NCBI GenBank assembly: GCA_951802425.1
Contig: OX637796.1
Location: forward strand, 3,782,001 to 3,846,000
Source: Clavaria fumosa
Lineage: Eukaryota; Basidiomycota; Agaricomycetes; Agaricales; Clavariaceae
Length of the DNA stretch: 64,000 nt
Direction of reading: 5' to 3'
Of this stretch, positions 51,796 to 63,335 are shown one piece after another (position 1 is the first letter of the stretch; each line of letters opens with the position of its first letter). The translations under genes were made by a program, and so were the position numbers. The notes under the pieces were generated by a model. It had not been told where the DNA came from. It did not search any database and was given only the letters and a program-made list of their open reading frames with translations.

Positions 51796-53988
51796 TTAAT
51801 TATCTTTGAACCCTACAAGTACCCTTATAGTACGGAAAATAGGTTCCGCACCTTCCTGCAGAGCGTGCTGTCTCGCCTGCAGTAGTTCGTGTTGGACCCG
51901 CATCTTTTCAATCATATCAGCCTGAAAGAGGGGTTCGCTCGCCGGGAATGGCCACCCCATTCCAACAAGCGTACACCAGAATGCCAAACGCGCTAACATG
52001 TCTCTGTGTGAGGCAACAGTAAGCGCACGAAACATGTATAAAGGGCGGCGGGTGCAAATGGTTCACTGACGACTTATAACGTTCCACCAGCCTCTCGAAC
52101 CGCTCTCGCTCTTGAAGTTCTTGTAGCTGGTCGTCGTCCTCCCAACCGAACCCAACAAGCTGCTCCGTCGTGTTCCTTATGCGGACATTCAGCTCATCCC
52201 ACATTGCTTCCTGACAACCCAACACGTTTTGATACGAGCGGTACAGATGCATCACCAGGCTCCGCTTGCAAGCCTGTAATAGTCTCGTTTCTAGGCCCGG
52301 CACAGCGAACCCGTATGAGGCAGACCTGTCAATCTCGATCCACGGTTCGGACGAGTCCAGTGACTGGTCGTCGCGCTCCTGCGGCTCGGTAAAGAGCGGA
52401 GGCGGGGATTGCGGCGGAGTGTGAAACTCCTCTGCAAGGAGGGCCGTGGCAATGGCGCTAGGGGAAAAAGACAGGGAGGCAGGACGAGGAGTGGTCGGGG
52501 TTGAAGAAGTGGTGGACATGCAATCATCTGAGGCACTTTCTGCATACAACGTGAAGCTGAAGGCCCGCGGAGGTAATGGTTGGACAGGGTGCACAGGCGG
52601 CATGCGTAAACTGACTTGCGGGCTTAAGTATGTTTGTGTAAAGTATGTTGTCAAATAATTCGGAAGAATGGCTACCATTCAAGAGTCAACATTTTCGAAA
52701 GTGATTGATGATGAGGAGTACACACAGGTCGGCTCGCGGTTGACGAAGCGGTGTTCGAAAACAGAATTAAACAGGGATTCAAGTAACGCGTGGTCGTGAG
52801 GGGGAACGCGCATTAACGGTGATGATGGAGAAGATGTTGTTGAGGGCGGCGAACTGTTACAGAGATGGAGGGATGCGGTTTGGTGTGCTTTGGGTCGAAT
52901 ACACGACGTAAACCAGCGTGGGAGTGTCGGAAAAATAATATCTGAAGAGTGATAGCTGAGGCAGTGTATCAGAGCGTCGATGTGTGTAAATACCATCCTC
53001 CGATATCTCAATAGCACCACCTGGTTTGAGAACCCGATTAACCTCCTTGATAGGAAATGTTCGAGTGAGTGAACGTCAGAACCGGCTGTCCAATCCACAA
53101 ACCTCGAACAGGACACCCCACTAGGTGAAATGTATCAGCGGAAGCGTCGTAGTCCACAATGATGACATATCTGTACCTTGTTCTCTGGCACGCCCATTGC
53201 GATATGCCTCATTCGCACGTGATCAAACACTTCATCCTCGAAGGGCAGCCTGGTAGTTAGGCTGAGATGACATGAACATTGTGCGGTCTATTCAGAAAGA
53301 GGAACAGACAAATTTCCGTGCACCCATGTTATGCGGGATGCGACACCGGGCTCCACCATGGATAATGGGAGCTGGATATCCACCAGATCAAAGCCAATCT
53401 TTGATCGCAAAGATCCACAGCAGTGTTCAATGAACAGAGTCAACGTTGGATGTTCTATACTCACAATTTGACTTTCAGGCCAATGCTTGGCAGCTTCAAT
53501 AGCCCAGACGCCCGTCTGCGCAGCAAGGCTTTAGTGAACGTTGCGCATGACTTTCTGGAGCGAGAGAAGAGGACTGTACACCACATCCCAAATCTAGAGA
53601 AATTTTTGGGGGAGAGGGGAAGTTGATAAAGGTCACATCGCTCATTGTATGATGGACAAAGTGCGTCGACATGGCCTCGCTGAAATAAATTGATCAATTA
53701 ATGTGTCTGGCCCTAATGGAAAGGGCCACTCAACAGCTCAAGGACCTGACGATCGTAGGACATCGGGTACGGCGCCTTCTCGACGTCGTACTGGTGAAGC
53801 TTCTGCCCACACTTGTACAGGAAATGGCTCTCTTTCTGACGGCTCTTCGCGGCTGGAACCTTGTGACGGCCTGAGAACTGACGTGGGGGGCAGGGACTGA
53901 CAGCGCCCTCTGAGTCATCCTTGGGGTTGAAGCAAGGGGAAGATGGGCTTGGGTACCTCGCCCAAGGAGCGGGAGAGAACTCGAGCAT
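51796..53988 (-). CDS. SAM-dependent methyltransferase B
   Basis: Inverted paralogue of methyltransferase A. It starts MLEFSPAPWARYPSP. The block KESHFLYKCGQKLHQYD and PYPMSYDRQVLE is followed by ISLDLGCG near 53600, FDLVDIQ-type sequence near 53390, IFPTLPRWFTS, YLTTYFTQTYLSPQVSLRMP and a C-terminal LQELQERERFERLVERYK then FWCTLVGMGWPFP, ending FKDN. Exon and motif order match copy A. The middle insert (TSSTPTTPRPASLSFSPS) is quite different from copy A. All core methyltransferase motifs seem present, so it is likely functional. Target unknown. Confidence 0.72.
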
Positions 53989-54260
53989 CGCTATGCATCA
54001 AGGTAAATGAGGAGGGCTTCCCTTGAAACCACGGTTACATTTTCGTTTTGTCCTGTCCGGCAAAGAAAGCCTATCCCGATAGCGGTCAGCCGTGGTCTGC
54101 ATCTGCACCCAGCTGGGCTTAGCACACAACGCAAGCGGACGCTATTTTGGACACGTGACTTGCAATGATTGCACGTGGACAGCTAAGCTAGAAGTGTGGA
54201 TGGTAAAGTTTTGAGGCTCGAACCATCACTACAAATCATCAAACGCCGCATAGGGCACTA

Positions 54261-56065
54261 TCATGGCGCCTCGCTAGGCGCATCAGGCCGCGTCCTACCT
54301 CGCTTTCTCGGCCGATCGCCATCGGCATTCCCCTCCCCTCCGCTACCTCCTCCTGACACCTCCTGCTTATCCGCAAGTAGCGCCCTCCGCACGATCAGCT
54401 CCCACATGGTATCGTTGAGCGCCTTAGCCTTTCCCAACTGACTTCGCAGCGAGTCGACCTCTGATTGCAGGGATTGGACAGAAGACGCCGCTGGAGCCGA
54501 GGACTGACCCCGTAAGAAGAATGCTTGTTCGCGTAGAATAGTTTGCCTCAGCGAAGATGATGAAGAGGGGGAGCTTGGTCTGTACGGATCGCAGGAGTCG
54601 ATCGAACTGCTGTCTAGCATCCAAATCTCTTTCTCTTGCCTTGCTTTTGCATCCTTCATCTTCATGAACGGTACTACAGGCCTAGGCACAATTTTACACC
54701 CGCCTTTTTCGTTCACGCTGAGGCTGAGGCTAACGTGGCCGATCAAATCGAGTGGCTTCAGGATCGCAGCAAGACTGGTGATGCGCAGTCCTTTGTCCTT
54801 GTGTGTGGTGATGGAACGCAGGTGTTGCTGCGAGGTGATGTCATATATTTGGACTGAACCAGTTGCTGTGCCGACCAGAAGAAAAGAGGAGGTGGTGGAG
54901 ATGGCGAGACATGTCACTTGAGATCTGGATCACAATACATGCCATCAGCCGGACTGGATGGTCATAAGAGAGGCCTGGAGACACACCCAGCCAAGATGAG
55001 TCGCTTCTGCTTCAGCATTTCGTCATCGACACGAACTACCTCCTGGGGCACCGCTCCACCCACAGCTTGCGCGCCTATGTCTGCTTCCCCTTGTCGGAAT
55101 AGATTCATGCGATACACAGACCCCTCATCATCCTGTGCAGCGGCAAAGAAGAATCTTTCAGACGGGTCCCATGCGAGACATGAGATTGCCTTAGGGAATT
55201 GGAAAGTGGTCAAGAGTGAATGGTCTCGTGTCGAGAGATCCCAAAGTTTGACAGAGTGGTCGATCGATGATGTCAGAACTCTGCACTGTGGGAAGGCGCC
55301 CACTCCGCATTTGATGTCTGATATTGACAAGGTGTGGTCAGAGAATGTGCAGTATTGCATAGGAAGCTCATTCTGCAGTTCTTCGTCAAGTAGTCTATGT
55401 TGTGAAATGGGTAACCAACTTTCCTACGAATGAATCACGAGAAAATTTACCTAGACATCGACCAGACGCTGATACCAGAATCATCACTCCCAGAAAGCAG
55501 CGCAGAGCCATCATGAGTGAAGCGAAGCACTGTTACTTGGCGGTAATGCGCGTCCCATGCACCGTACATAATTCCGGAAGGCACCTAATGATTCGAGGTT
55601 GTTGAAGGATGCTTCCGGTAGAAGCACAGACATGCCTCCCATAGATATATTCGACCTTGGGCTGTCCCGCCTGCGCAAAACTCTCCCCTGCGATCCACAG
55701 CTAAGCACGACAACCGCTCGGGCAAAACCATTTTGAGAACGAGCTGGTCCTGCAATGGAGCCGAACAGTATGGCGTCAGATCAAGTGTGAAACATCGCGA
55801 ATGTTTGAAAGGTCACTTTTTGAAAATTGTAGACGTTCAGGATAGACTTGTCTGGCTGAGCCGCAAGCATGAACCCGCCCTGAGCATTGTCTGACTGCAC
55901 GACAGCGGTGCAGTGAACAGCAGCACTAGTTTGTTTAAAAGAAGCAAGCGCAGAGCCTGTCTGGATGTCGTGTATAGAAATTACACCCAAGCCAGCGCTC
56001 GACGACGAAGGAGCCGTTGCACAGAGCACGACTTCATAGAGCGATGTAGGCAAGCGGTCAAGCAT
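54261..56065 (-). CDS. IPI3/WDR18-like WD40 protein
   Basis: It starts MLDRLPTSLYEVVLCATA (56065). Exons give SIHDIQTGSALASFKQ, then HTLSISDIKCGVGAFPQCRVLTSS-type repeats with SIDHSVKLWDLSTRD, SCLAWDPSERFFFAA, MTCLAISTTSSFLLVGTA, and a C-terminal helical and basic part (LNDTMWELIVRRALL, RPRKRGRTR). This is the layout of Ipi3, part of the Rix1 complex that works in late pre-60S maturation and DNA replication licensing in yeast. At least four short introns. The product is 500 aa-class by estimate, usual for the family. Confidence 0.78.
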
Positions 56066-56940
56066 GGAGTCACGGCGTCACATGGCTAATTTCCGTCACT
56101 TCAACAACCTCCAAATCTACGCATTCCATGATGTGGCAATCGCAGAGTAAAGCACTGCTATGGGCGAGAATGATATCCAGAAAAGGTGCCTGTGACATTC
56201 AGTCCATCATTGTCATGTATTGGCCTGCAAATGCCAGTGAAATCTTCAGAACACTAAGTCCAATACATTGAGAGAACAGCTACAAAAAACCACTGAATTA
56301 AATAAAAAAAACAATTGGGATTAAGCCTAGAAACCTTTGTTCAAGGTCAATAAAAATAATCCAGCCTGAATAAACTCTCTGGATATATCTTCTCTGCTAA
56401 AGTAAGCCAAAAAATATGTGGAAGCATCTGAAGACTGCAGATTTGATGTTGTGAAGTGCAGTGTTTATGGAACCAACTGCTGTAGGCTGCAAGGCTTTAC
56501 ACAGCAGTTTGGTAACCCTTGCAATGGCTGACTGTTACTAGTCCATTTCATTCAATTGACCTCTCACACCCCATGGCCCCAAATCAGCTGAAATTCATGC
56601 CTGTTAGGTGAATTGCTGTTTGAGTTATGGTTGTCTAATGTAGTAATTATGTGAAAAGCAATGGTGGGCAGGCAACAATCCTTTATATCACACATTATTT
56701 CTACTTTCAGTGAATTCAAACTTTGACTGGAGGTGTCATGCATCACACCATCTGGTCAATTGAATGAAATAGTACAGTATCCTGACTACTGACAAGCAAG
56801 AGAAGTGAGACAGAGTGCTATGTAAGCTCACCCACAGTAATTTGAGCGCATATTTTATTCAAAATACAAAGTATTCCTGATTTCATATCCCTAGACCTGT
56901 ACATGACTGTGTGGGTTGTGGGGATCAGCCAGAGAATTTA
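56066..56940. other. Intergenic, AT-rich and CpG-poor
   Basis: About 875 bp between the IPI3-like start and the receptor stop. No coding or repeat recognised. CpG disappears from about 56175 on. Confidence 0.5.
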
Positions 56941-59900
56941 TCAAAGGAGAGGTAAATGGATTTGAGCATTGAGGTAGGAATACAGGGCAGTGCATTGGAG
57001 AACAACAAGGAAGTTCTGGGCTGTGATTGCTACCATTTGGTCAACCATGGATGCAATTATTCTACAATAAGTCACAGGTATCCAACAAAGCTTGTGTCCT
57101 GTGAAAGCATTGTATAACCACCCATTATTTATGATGTATGGCCATGACTGCCCATAGTTTGAATCACTGTGAATGATGTGAAGCACCCCAGTTCCTGCAT
57201 CCCACACCCTCACTGTCCTGTCATAAGACCCTGAAACTATCCTTGTGCCATCTGGAGAAAATGACACTGATGTCACCCAATGAGAATGGCCCTCAAGTGT
57301 CTGCAGATGACCACCAGTGACTGCATCCCACAATCTCACTGTTTTGTCATTGGACCCTGAAACTATCCTTGTGCCATCTGGAGAGAATGACACTGATCTG
57401 ACCTGATGAAAATGGCCCTCAAGTGTCTGTAGATGACCACCAGTGACTGCATCCCACACCCTCAGTGTATTGTCATAAGACCCTGAAACTATCCTTGTGC
57501 CATCTGGAGAGAATGACACTGATGTGACTCGATGAGAATGGCCCTCAAGTGTCTGCAGATGACCACCAGTGACTGCATCATATAATCTCACTGTTTTGTC
57601 ATAAGACCCTAAAACTATCCTTGTGCCATCTGGAGATAATGACACTGAAGTGACCTGATCAGAATGGCCCCCAAGTGTCTGCAGATGACCACCAGTGACT
57701 GCATCCCACACCTTCACTGTCCTGTCAGAAGACACTGAAACTATCCTTGTGCCATCTGGAGAGAATGACACTGATGTGACCCAATGAGAATGGCCCTCAA
57801 GTGTCTGCAGATGACCACCAGTGACTGCATCCCACACTCTCACTGTACTGTCATTGGACCCTGAAACTATCCTTGTGCCATCTGGAGAGAATGTCACTGA
57901 TGTAGCCCAAAAAGATTGGCCCTCAAGTGTCTGCAGATGACCACCAGTGACTGCATCCCACACCCTCACAGTCCCATTAAGAGACCTTGAAACTATCCTT
58001 GTGCCATCTGGAGAGAATGACACTGATGTGACCTGATGAGAATGGCCCTTGAGTGTCTGCAGATGACCACCAGTGATTGCATCCCACAATCTCACTGTAT
58101 TGTCATCAGATCCTGAAACTATCCTTGTGCCATCTGGAGAGAATGACACTGAAGTGACATGATCAGAATGGCCCTCAAGTGTCTGCAGATGACCACCAGT
58201 GACTGCATCCCACACTCTCACTGTACTGTCACCAGACCCTGAAATTATCCTTGTGCCATCTGGAGAGAATGACACTGATGTCACCCAATGAGAATGGCCC
58301 TCAAATGTCTGCAGATGACCACCAGTGACTGCATCCCACACTCTCACTGTTACATCATCAGACCCTGAAACTATCCTTGTGCCATCTGGAGAGAATGACA
58401 CTGATGTGACCTGATGAGAATGGCCCTCAAGTGTCTGCAGATGACCACCAGTGACTGCATCCCACACCCTCAGTGTATTGTCATAAGACCCTGAAACTAT
58501 CCTTGTACCATCTGGAGAGAATGACACTGATGTGACATGATCAGAATGGCCTTCAAATGTCTGCAGATGACCACCAGTGACTGCATCCCACAATCTCACT
58601 GTATTGTCATAAGACCCTGAAACTATCCTTGTGCCATCTGGAGAGAATGACACTGATGTAACCCCTTTAGAATGGCCCTCTATGACTTGTACACATGTGC
58701 TCCATTTTTTTGTTAATGCCCCTTTCAACATCATTGCACCTTCCATCTGCTTGTGATAGGTTTTGTATATTTCAGTGCCCAATGGGGTGAAGGGTAATGC
58801 TGTAAAATAGACATGCAAGGCAGACACACTGATGGCTGGAAAAAACTCTTGGATCAGTCTTTCACCATCATGTAAAAGTTCTGAGACTTCTATATCCATA
58901 TGATTGTTGATCTACAAAAGACCACATGTAAGTTTCACCAACCTTCCTTGACAAGTACACATACTTACTGCAAGACAGGCATGCACAGATGCCAATATTT
59001 GTAATGCATCTCTCAGATACCCAAGAAGGCTGCAGACCTCTATCCAGTGTAGCAAATGATTTGTGCAAAAGTATCCCAGAAGCTGCAATACATTGCTTGA
59101 AAGCTTGCCATGGCAAATGTGCACACCCCAATATCTACATGCATACTGCAAACTGCATGAGATGTGTTTTGATATCTTCTCTGGGAGATCTGGCACCTCA
59201 TTGTTGAATTTGGTGGGATCCCTTATGCCACAAATATCCTTCTTCAACCTTTGCATCATGATCAGGCATTTCTCAGCAAGGATGCTGTGCTGCTCATGAG
59301 GATCAATTCTAAATTGTTGGTCTTGGCATCTGGTAGGTTCCACAATGAAGTCAAAGAATGATGGGTGGATCAATCTAATAGCTCCAACATCATCATTTGG
59401 AACTGTGATGATTGCCTGTAATTGGTGAAGGTAACCATTCACGCTAACATCACATTCAAGCAGATCCTCCAGTTGATTTGCTGAGAGAGGATCCTGTAGG
59501 ATAACAATAGTGCCAAGTATCAATTGCAATTTGGCTCTGAGGTGATCTGAAATTTTTGGAAATGCAGTGTTGAGCACTTGGGAGTACAACTGGTCCAGAT
59601 GCTGCAGAGGAGAGAATACAGTGACAGACTTTGTGTTCAATAGTGTCTTCAATTGCCCCATGGGATCAGCAACATCAATGAACCTTGCTGCAGTAGCAGC
59701 AAATATGAACAGCCCTGAGGACATATGGGTCAAGGCCTCAACATCTGTAGAGGTTGGCCAGGAGGAAGGAAGGTGATATTTCTGCTTGATAATATCAAGA
59801 TGCCATGTCAGATAGTACTGGATATCACTCTTAATGACATCCAATTTGACTTGATGAAGAATCAATGGCAGGGTTGTATTGTTGAGCTCTGGATGTTGAA

Positions 59901-60361
59901 AAGCTCCAGTGATTTGGAGAATTGGTCTGCTTGTGATGAGGAATTGTAATGGGAATAGCTTATCAATGTGTTGAGATAAAGATGCCAGAATGGTGGATGT
60001 GGAATTGTCATCCTTGCATTCATCCAAAGCATCAATTACAACTACACTAGGAGGGAACCTATTCCTCATTGCAAGCAATGGTCCAACAATAATCTTTTCC
60101 AACTGATAAGAGACACTGGAGTAAATAACATCAGGGTCAGATTTGATAACTTCTGAAAGGCCAGCTTTGAACTCTGGACAAAACTGCCCCAATTGATAAG
60201 CAATGGTAGTGAAAACCAATTTGAGATTGCTGCAATCTGCATTATCCCTGGAGCAAAAGAAGCTTGCTGCCAGCATTCCATGGTCTTCACAGAATTTTGC
60301 AGCAGTAAAGGCAATTGTGGTCTTTCCACTCCCAGCTACTCCATTGATCCAAAATATCTGC
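56175..60361. other. CpG desert over the receptor gene
   Basis: I count three CpG dinucleotides in 4.19 kb (about 56845, 57503 and 59441), against several per line in both flanks. It covers the 3' flank, the WD40 region and most of the NACHT exon, and ends abruptly near the P-loop codons. Confidence 0.8.
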
Positions 60362-61463
60362 CGAGTCCCCATGACATGCAAATGGTCAGAGGATGTGAGA
60401 ATGCCCTTCTGGGAGAGGCATTCAACACCATGACTAATCCACCAGTACAGCTCATCGAGAACCTCTTTCCGAGTACCACCAAGACATGGGACTAGTTTAT
60501 CATTACACCTAAAATTCGCAGTGATTGCACGAGGTAGATTGAGACCAGCTGGATAGCCCAACGTAAGAGCATTATAGCTAAATTATGAATAGGCCATTAC
60601 CATAGACATCAAGCCTTGTCTTGATTTCCTGATAAATTAATCATATGAGAAACAGGACAAGGAGACAGACCGGAAGAGACAAACCTGGAAGCTGGCCTCA
60701 GCTCGCACGGCATGTTCCTCAGCTCGCATAGCATGTTCCTAGCAATCAGTCAGCACTGGTCAGCGCCCACACCAATGCACCAATTTATTGCTCATGAGCT
60801 TACTCCAAGTGTGATCTCAATGGTAATTGCACTTTGAACCTTAGGGTGTCCGCACCTCAATCACAGTGTCCGGATGAATAAGTTATCTACTTACCAGGAA
60901 ATGTTGTATTGAGTCATTGACAACAGAAATGAGGCCCATAATCTCAACAGCATCACGGTCACGGGTCAAGACACGCTTGAAGCGGTTGCGCATGATCATA
61001 TGCTGAGCTTTCTCGCCAACAGATTTCCATGACCTGCCGTCCGAGACCAAGATCAACACAAATAATATACTAGGGGATAATGACTCACTCGGACAAGTGG
61101 TTGATACGGTCAGTCATTGCTGGATGCAGGGTGCCGCCATTGGATGCATCACACAGTATTGTGTTCAAGTCTCGAACGCGACGGTCCAATAATTCCAAAT
61201 CATTGCTGTTCTGCGAGGTTTTCTGTGCAGAGGATTAGTGAACAATACAAAACAGCATGGCAAATGATATGTGTTTCACACACTTGAATAGCATCGAGGA
61301 GGATTGCGAATCCATTGATACCTTCCTGTAGTCCTGGTACGGCCGACTTTCCCGCAACCTCCTTGAGAAGATTGAGAGCATTCTGGAGACTGATGAATGC
61401 AAGAGACTGAGGTCCCGAAGAGGACTTGAGCTTCGCTAGGGTGGTGTCAAGAGCTTTGCGCAT
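56941..61463 (-). CDS. STAND/NLR receptor: N-terminal helical domain, NACHT, 12 WD40 repeats
   Basis: It starts MRKALDTTLAKLKSSS (61463). Short exons encode a helical N-terminal domain (LLDRRVRDLNTILCDAS, RSWKSVGEKAQHMIM, RDAVEIMGLISVVNDS) and a coil (EEHAMRAEEHAVRAEASFQ). The big exon to 58969 carries NACHT with P-loop GVAGSGKTT and Walker B VVVIDALDEC, then ITSRP. After an intron (58968-58912) come 12 WD40 repeats and a C-terminal tail. Known family: fungal NLRs such as HET-E/HET-D, nonself sensors in which ligand binding by the repeats drives NACHT oligomerisation. The N-terminal effector type is not recognised. All frames are open, so it is probably functional. Confidence 0.85.
57169..58680 (-). 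repeat. Array of 12 WD40 repeats, 126 bp each
   Basis: Twelve 42-residue units of the form EGHSxxVTSVSFSPDGTRI then (V/I)SGSxDxTVRVWDAVTGGH. Most differences lie at the two residues after HS and at the residues around SGSxDx, while the rest is almost invariant, also at DNA level. This is the pattern of concerted evolution with diversifying binding-surface sites known from HET-type receptors. Confidence 0.93.
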
Positions 61464-63335
61464 GGTGGTGCAGTGTCGACGAAAGATGCGAGCCCGCTTA
61501 TCGATGGTGATCAATACCAAGGTACGCAAGCGTGACCGTCACTGGTGTGACATTGCCCTCATCCTCCTCCATCGTTAACCCGTAAACAACGAAAAGAGGG
61601 GCTTCCCAGCCTCTCCTGAGTTCGTCTGACTCTTACCCCATGCAATCGCAAGGCCCCCCACGCCACTCCGTCCCCAGATCTCAACCCCTGTTGCGCCTCC
61701 TCGCGCATACCTTCTCGCGCCACCCCGAACAGTTCACATGGTTTGGGCCAGCAACGTCCACGTACGCGTACCTCCTCGCAGCGCTGCAGCGCGTGTGCCT
61801 CGTCCAGTCTCCTGAGGTGATTGTCTTCATCCACCGCGGGCACCATTAACTCCCGCGCACACGGGTCGTCATCGTCGGTGTGCCCCGACGGCGGGGCTTA
61901 TTCGTCGCAGCTGCAGGCACAAAGACTCAGTCCCTCCCAGTTACACAGTCGGACACCTTAACAAACGCTTCATCCCCCAGCGCCGTACGCCATGCCTACT
62001 TCCTGATATCAAGCTCCGCCCACGCGTCCATGTTGCATTACTGCCGCAATGACGGCGAGCTCGCGTGGCGCTGCAGAAATCACCCGTCAATGTACGAGAT
62101 GTTGGCGTTGGTCAGTGGAGCGATATACAGTCAGCGGGTCTGCCGGCGGTCTATGTCGAGATACTACCTCTGCCACTGCAACTGCTCGAGCGGACAAGTT
62201 GTGGATCCCCGCAAGATGACATCGAAGGACCATCAACCGCTTATATACCAGCCTGGGGTTAATGCATCGGTACATGCCAACTAAAGCCGTAAGAGGATAC
62301 TTCCGTGGGGCCGTGATCTCAACTATGTCTGTATTGCCAGGTCCGCAACCGCTCTCCTGACTTGTTGTACAGCACAACCGCGGAACCACCCATCTCTGAC
62401 GTGATGGCTTTCGGGACCCCGCACGCCTCAGAAAGGAAGACAAGCACAAAGCCTTCTCTCCGTCAGCGTCAGAAATGACGCCGAGGCGTACTGGGAGCTC
62501 TCCTTCCGCCAAGAGCCCAGTTTCTTAAAGTCCAATACCCTCTGGTTGTACATCACCGGCCGCGTCTTTTTTGGCTCGCCACACGCCCTTGTCCACCCCG
62601 GCAGACGCTATGATCCACTTGCTCCTCTTCATTTCCCACAGGCTTCATCTGGAGCAGGACCTTGCCACCGCAGTGCGCGCGCACGACGTCGACCGCGTGT
62701 CCCACTTCCGCAAGGCTCTTGAAGCGTGGCAGACCTTTATCATTTTGTGTCGGCCGATCATGCGAGACAGGGATGGTGCCAGACGCAAAGGGTTCTAACT
62801 GTGCTCTAATTCTCCTGCCTCGCTTGACATGACGATATTGCTGTGAATCTTTGAAGGCTTTGGGTCGCCTCCCACCGTGTTCTCCACGTGCCAGATACTA
62901 GTAACTTAACAGCTTGTGAATACCCTTTGCGGATTACAACAATTGATTTTGATTACTAACTGCATGGTAATATGACTGCCCATTATTGCACAAGCATGCA
63001 GAAGCCCAAGACCATCGATACGAGTGAGCGAGCGCAAGCTCTGGATGGCGAAACGTGTGCGAGCTAGTGTCAAGTTCATTTTTTGACCTTTTCCTTCGCT
63101 CGTCCCTCAATTATCGTTAGCGAGAGTCATGTCCTGAATGATATATGGCAATAAATCATATACCCAGGCATACAAAAGGTGCCCAGATTAGGAAGGCAGC
63201 GCCTCAGCATGGATGTTGGAAAGCAGATATATCTATATTACAGACATAGGAATCCGAGGATTGAAAAAGTGCCTAAGAATAATAATCCTTTCGCGTCCGC
63301 GATTGGGCCGCAATCCAGACGCCTTAGCAGGGCTT
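61464..63335. other. Unidentified region, possible gene remnants
   Basis: About 1.9 kb between the receptor and the VTA1-like gene. GC-rich open frames occur at 61640-61849, 61880-62284 and 62571-62798 (+) and 62087-62512 (-), but frames overlap, no splice chain gives a credible protein, and I recognise no motif. It could be a decayed gene. 62900-63300 is AT-rich without features. Confidence 0.45.

Noticed and set aside
57169..58680. Regular 126-bp DNA repeats resembling a repeat array such as CRISPR
   Set aside because: The repeats code in frame for WD40 units with no spacer structure, inside a eukaryotic gene.
61640..62798. Several GC-rich open frames on both strands
   Set aside because: No consistent splice chain, start context or recognised motif; kept only as an unidentified region.
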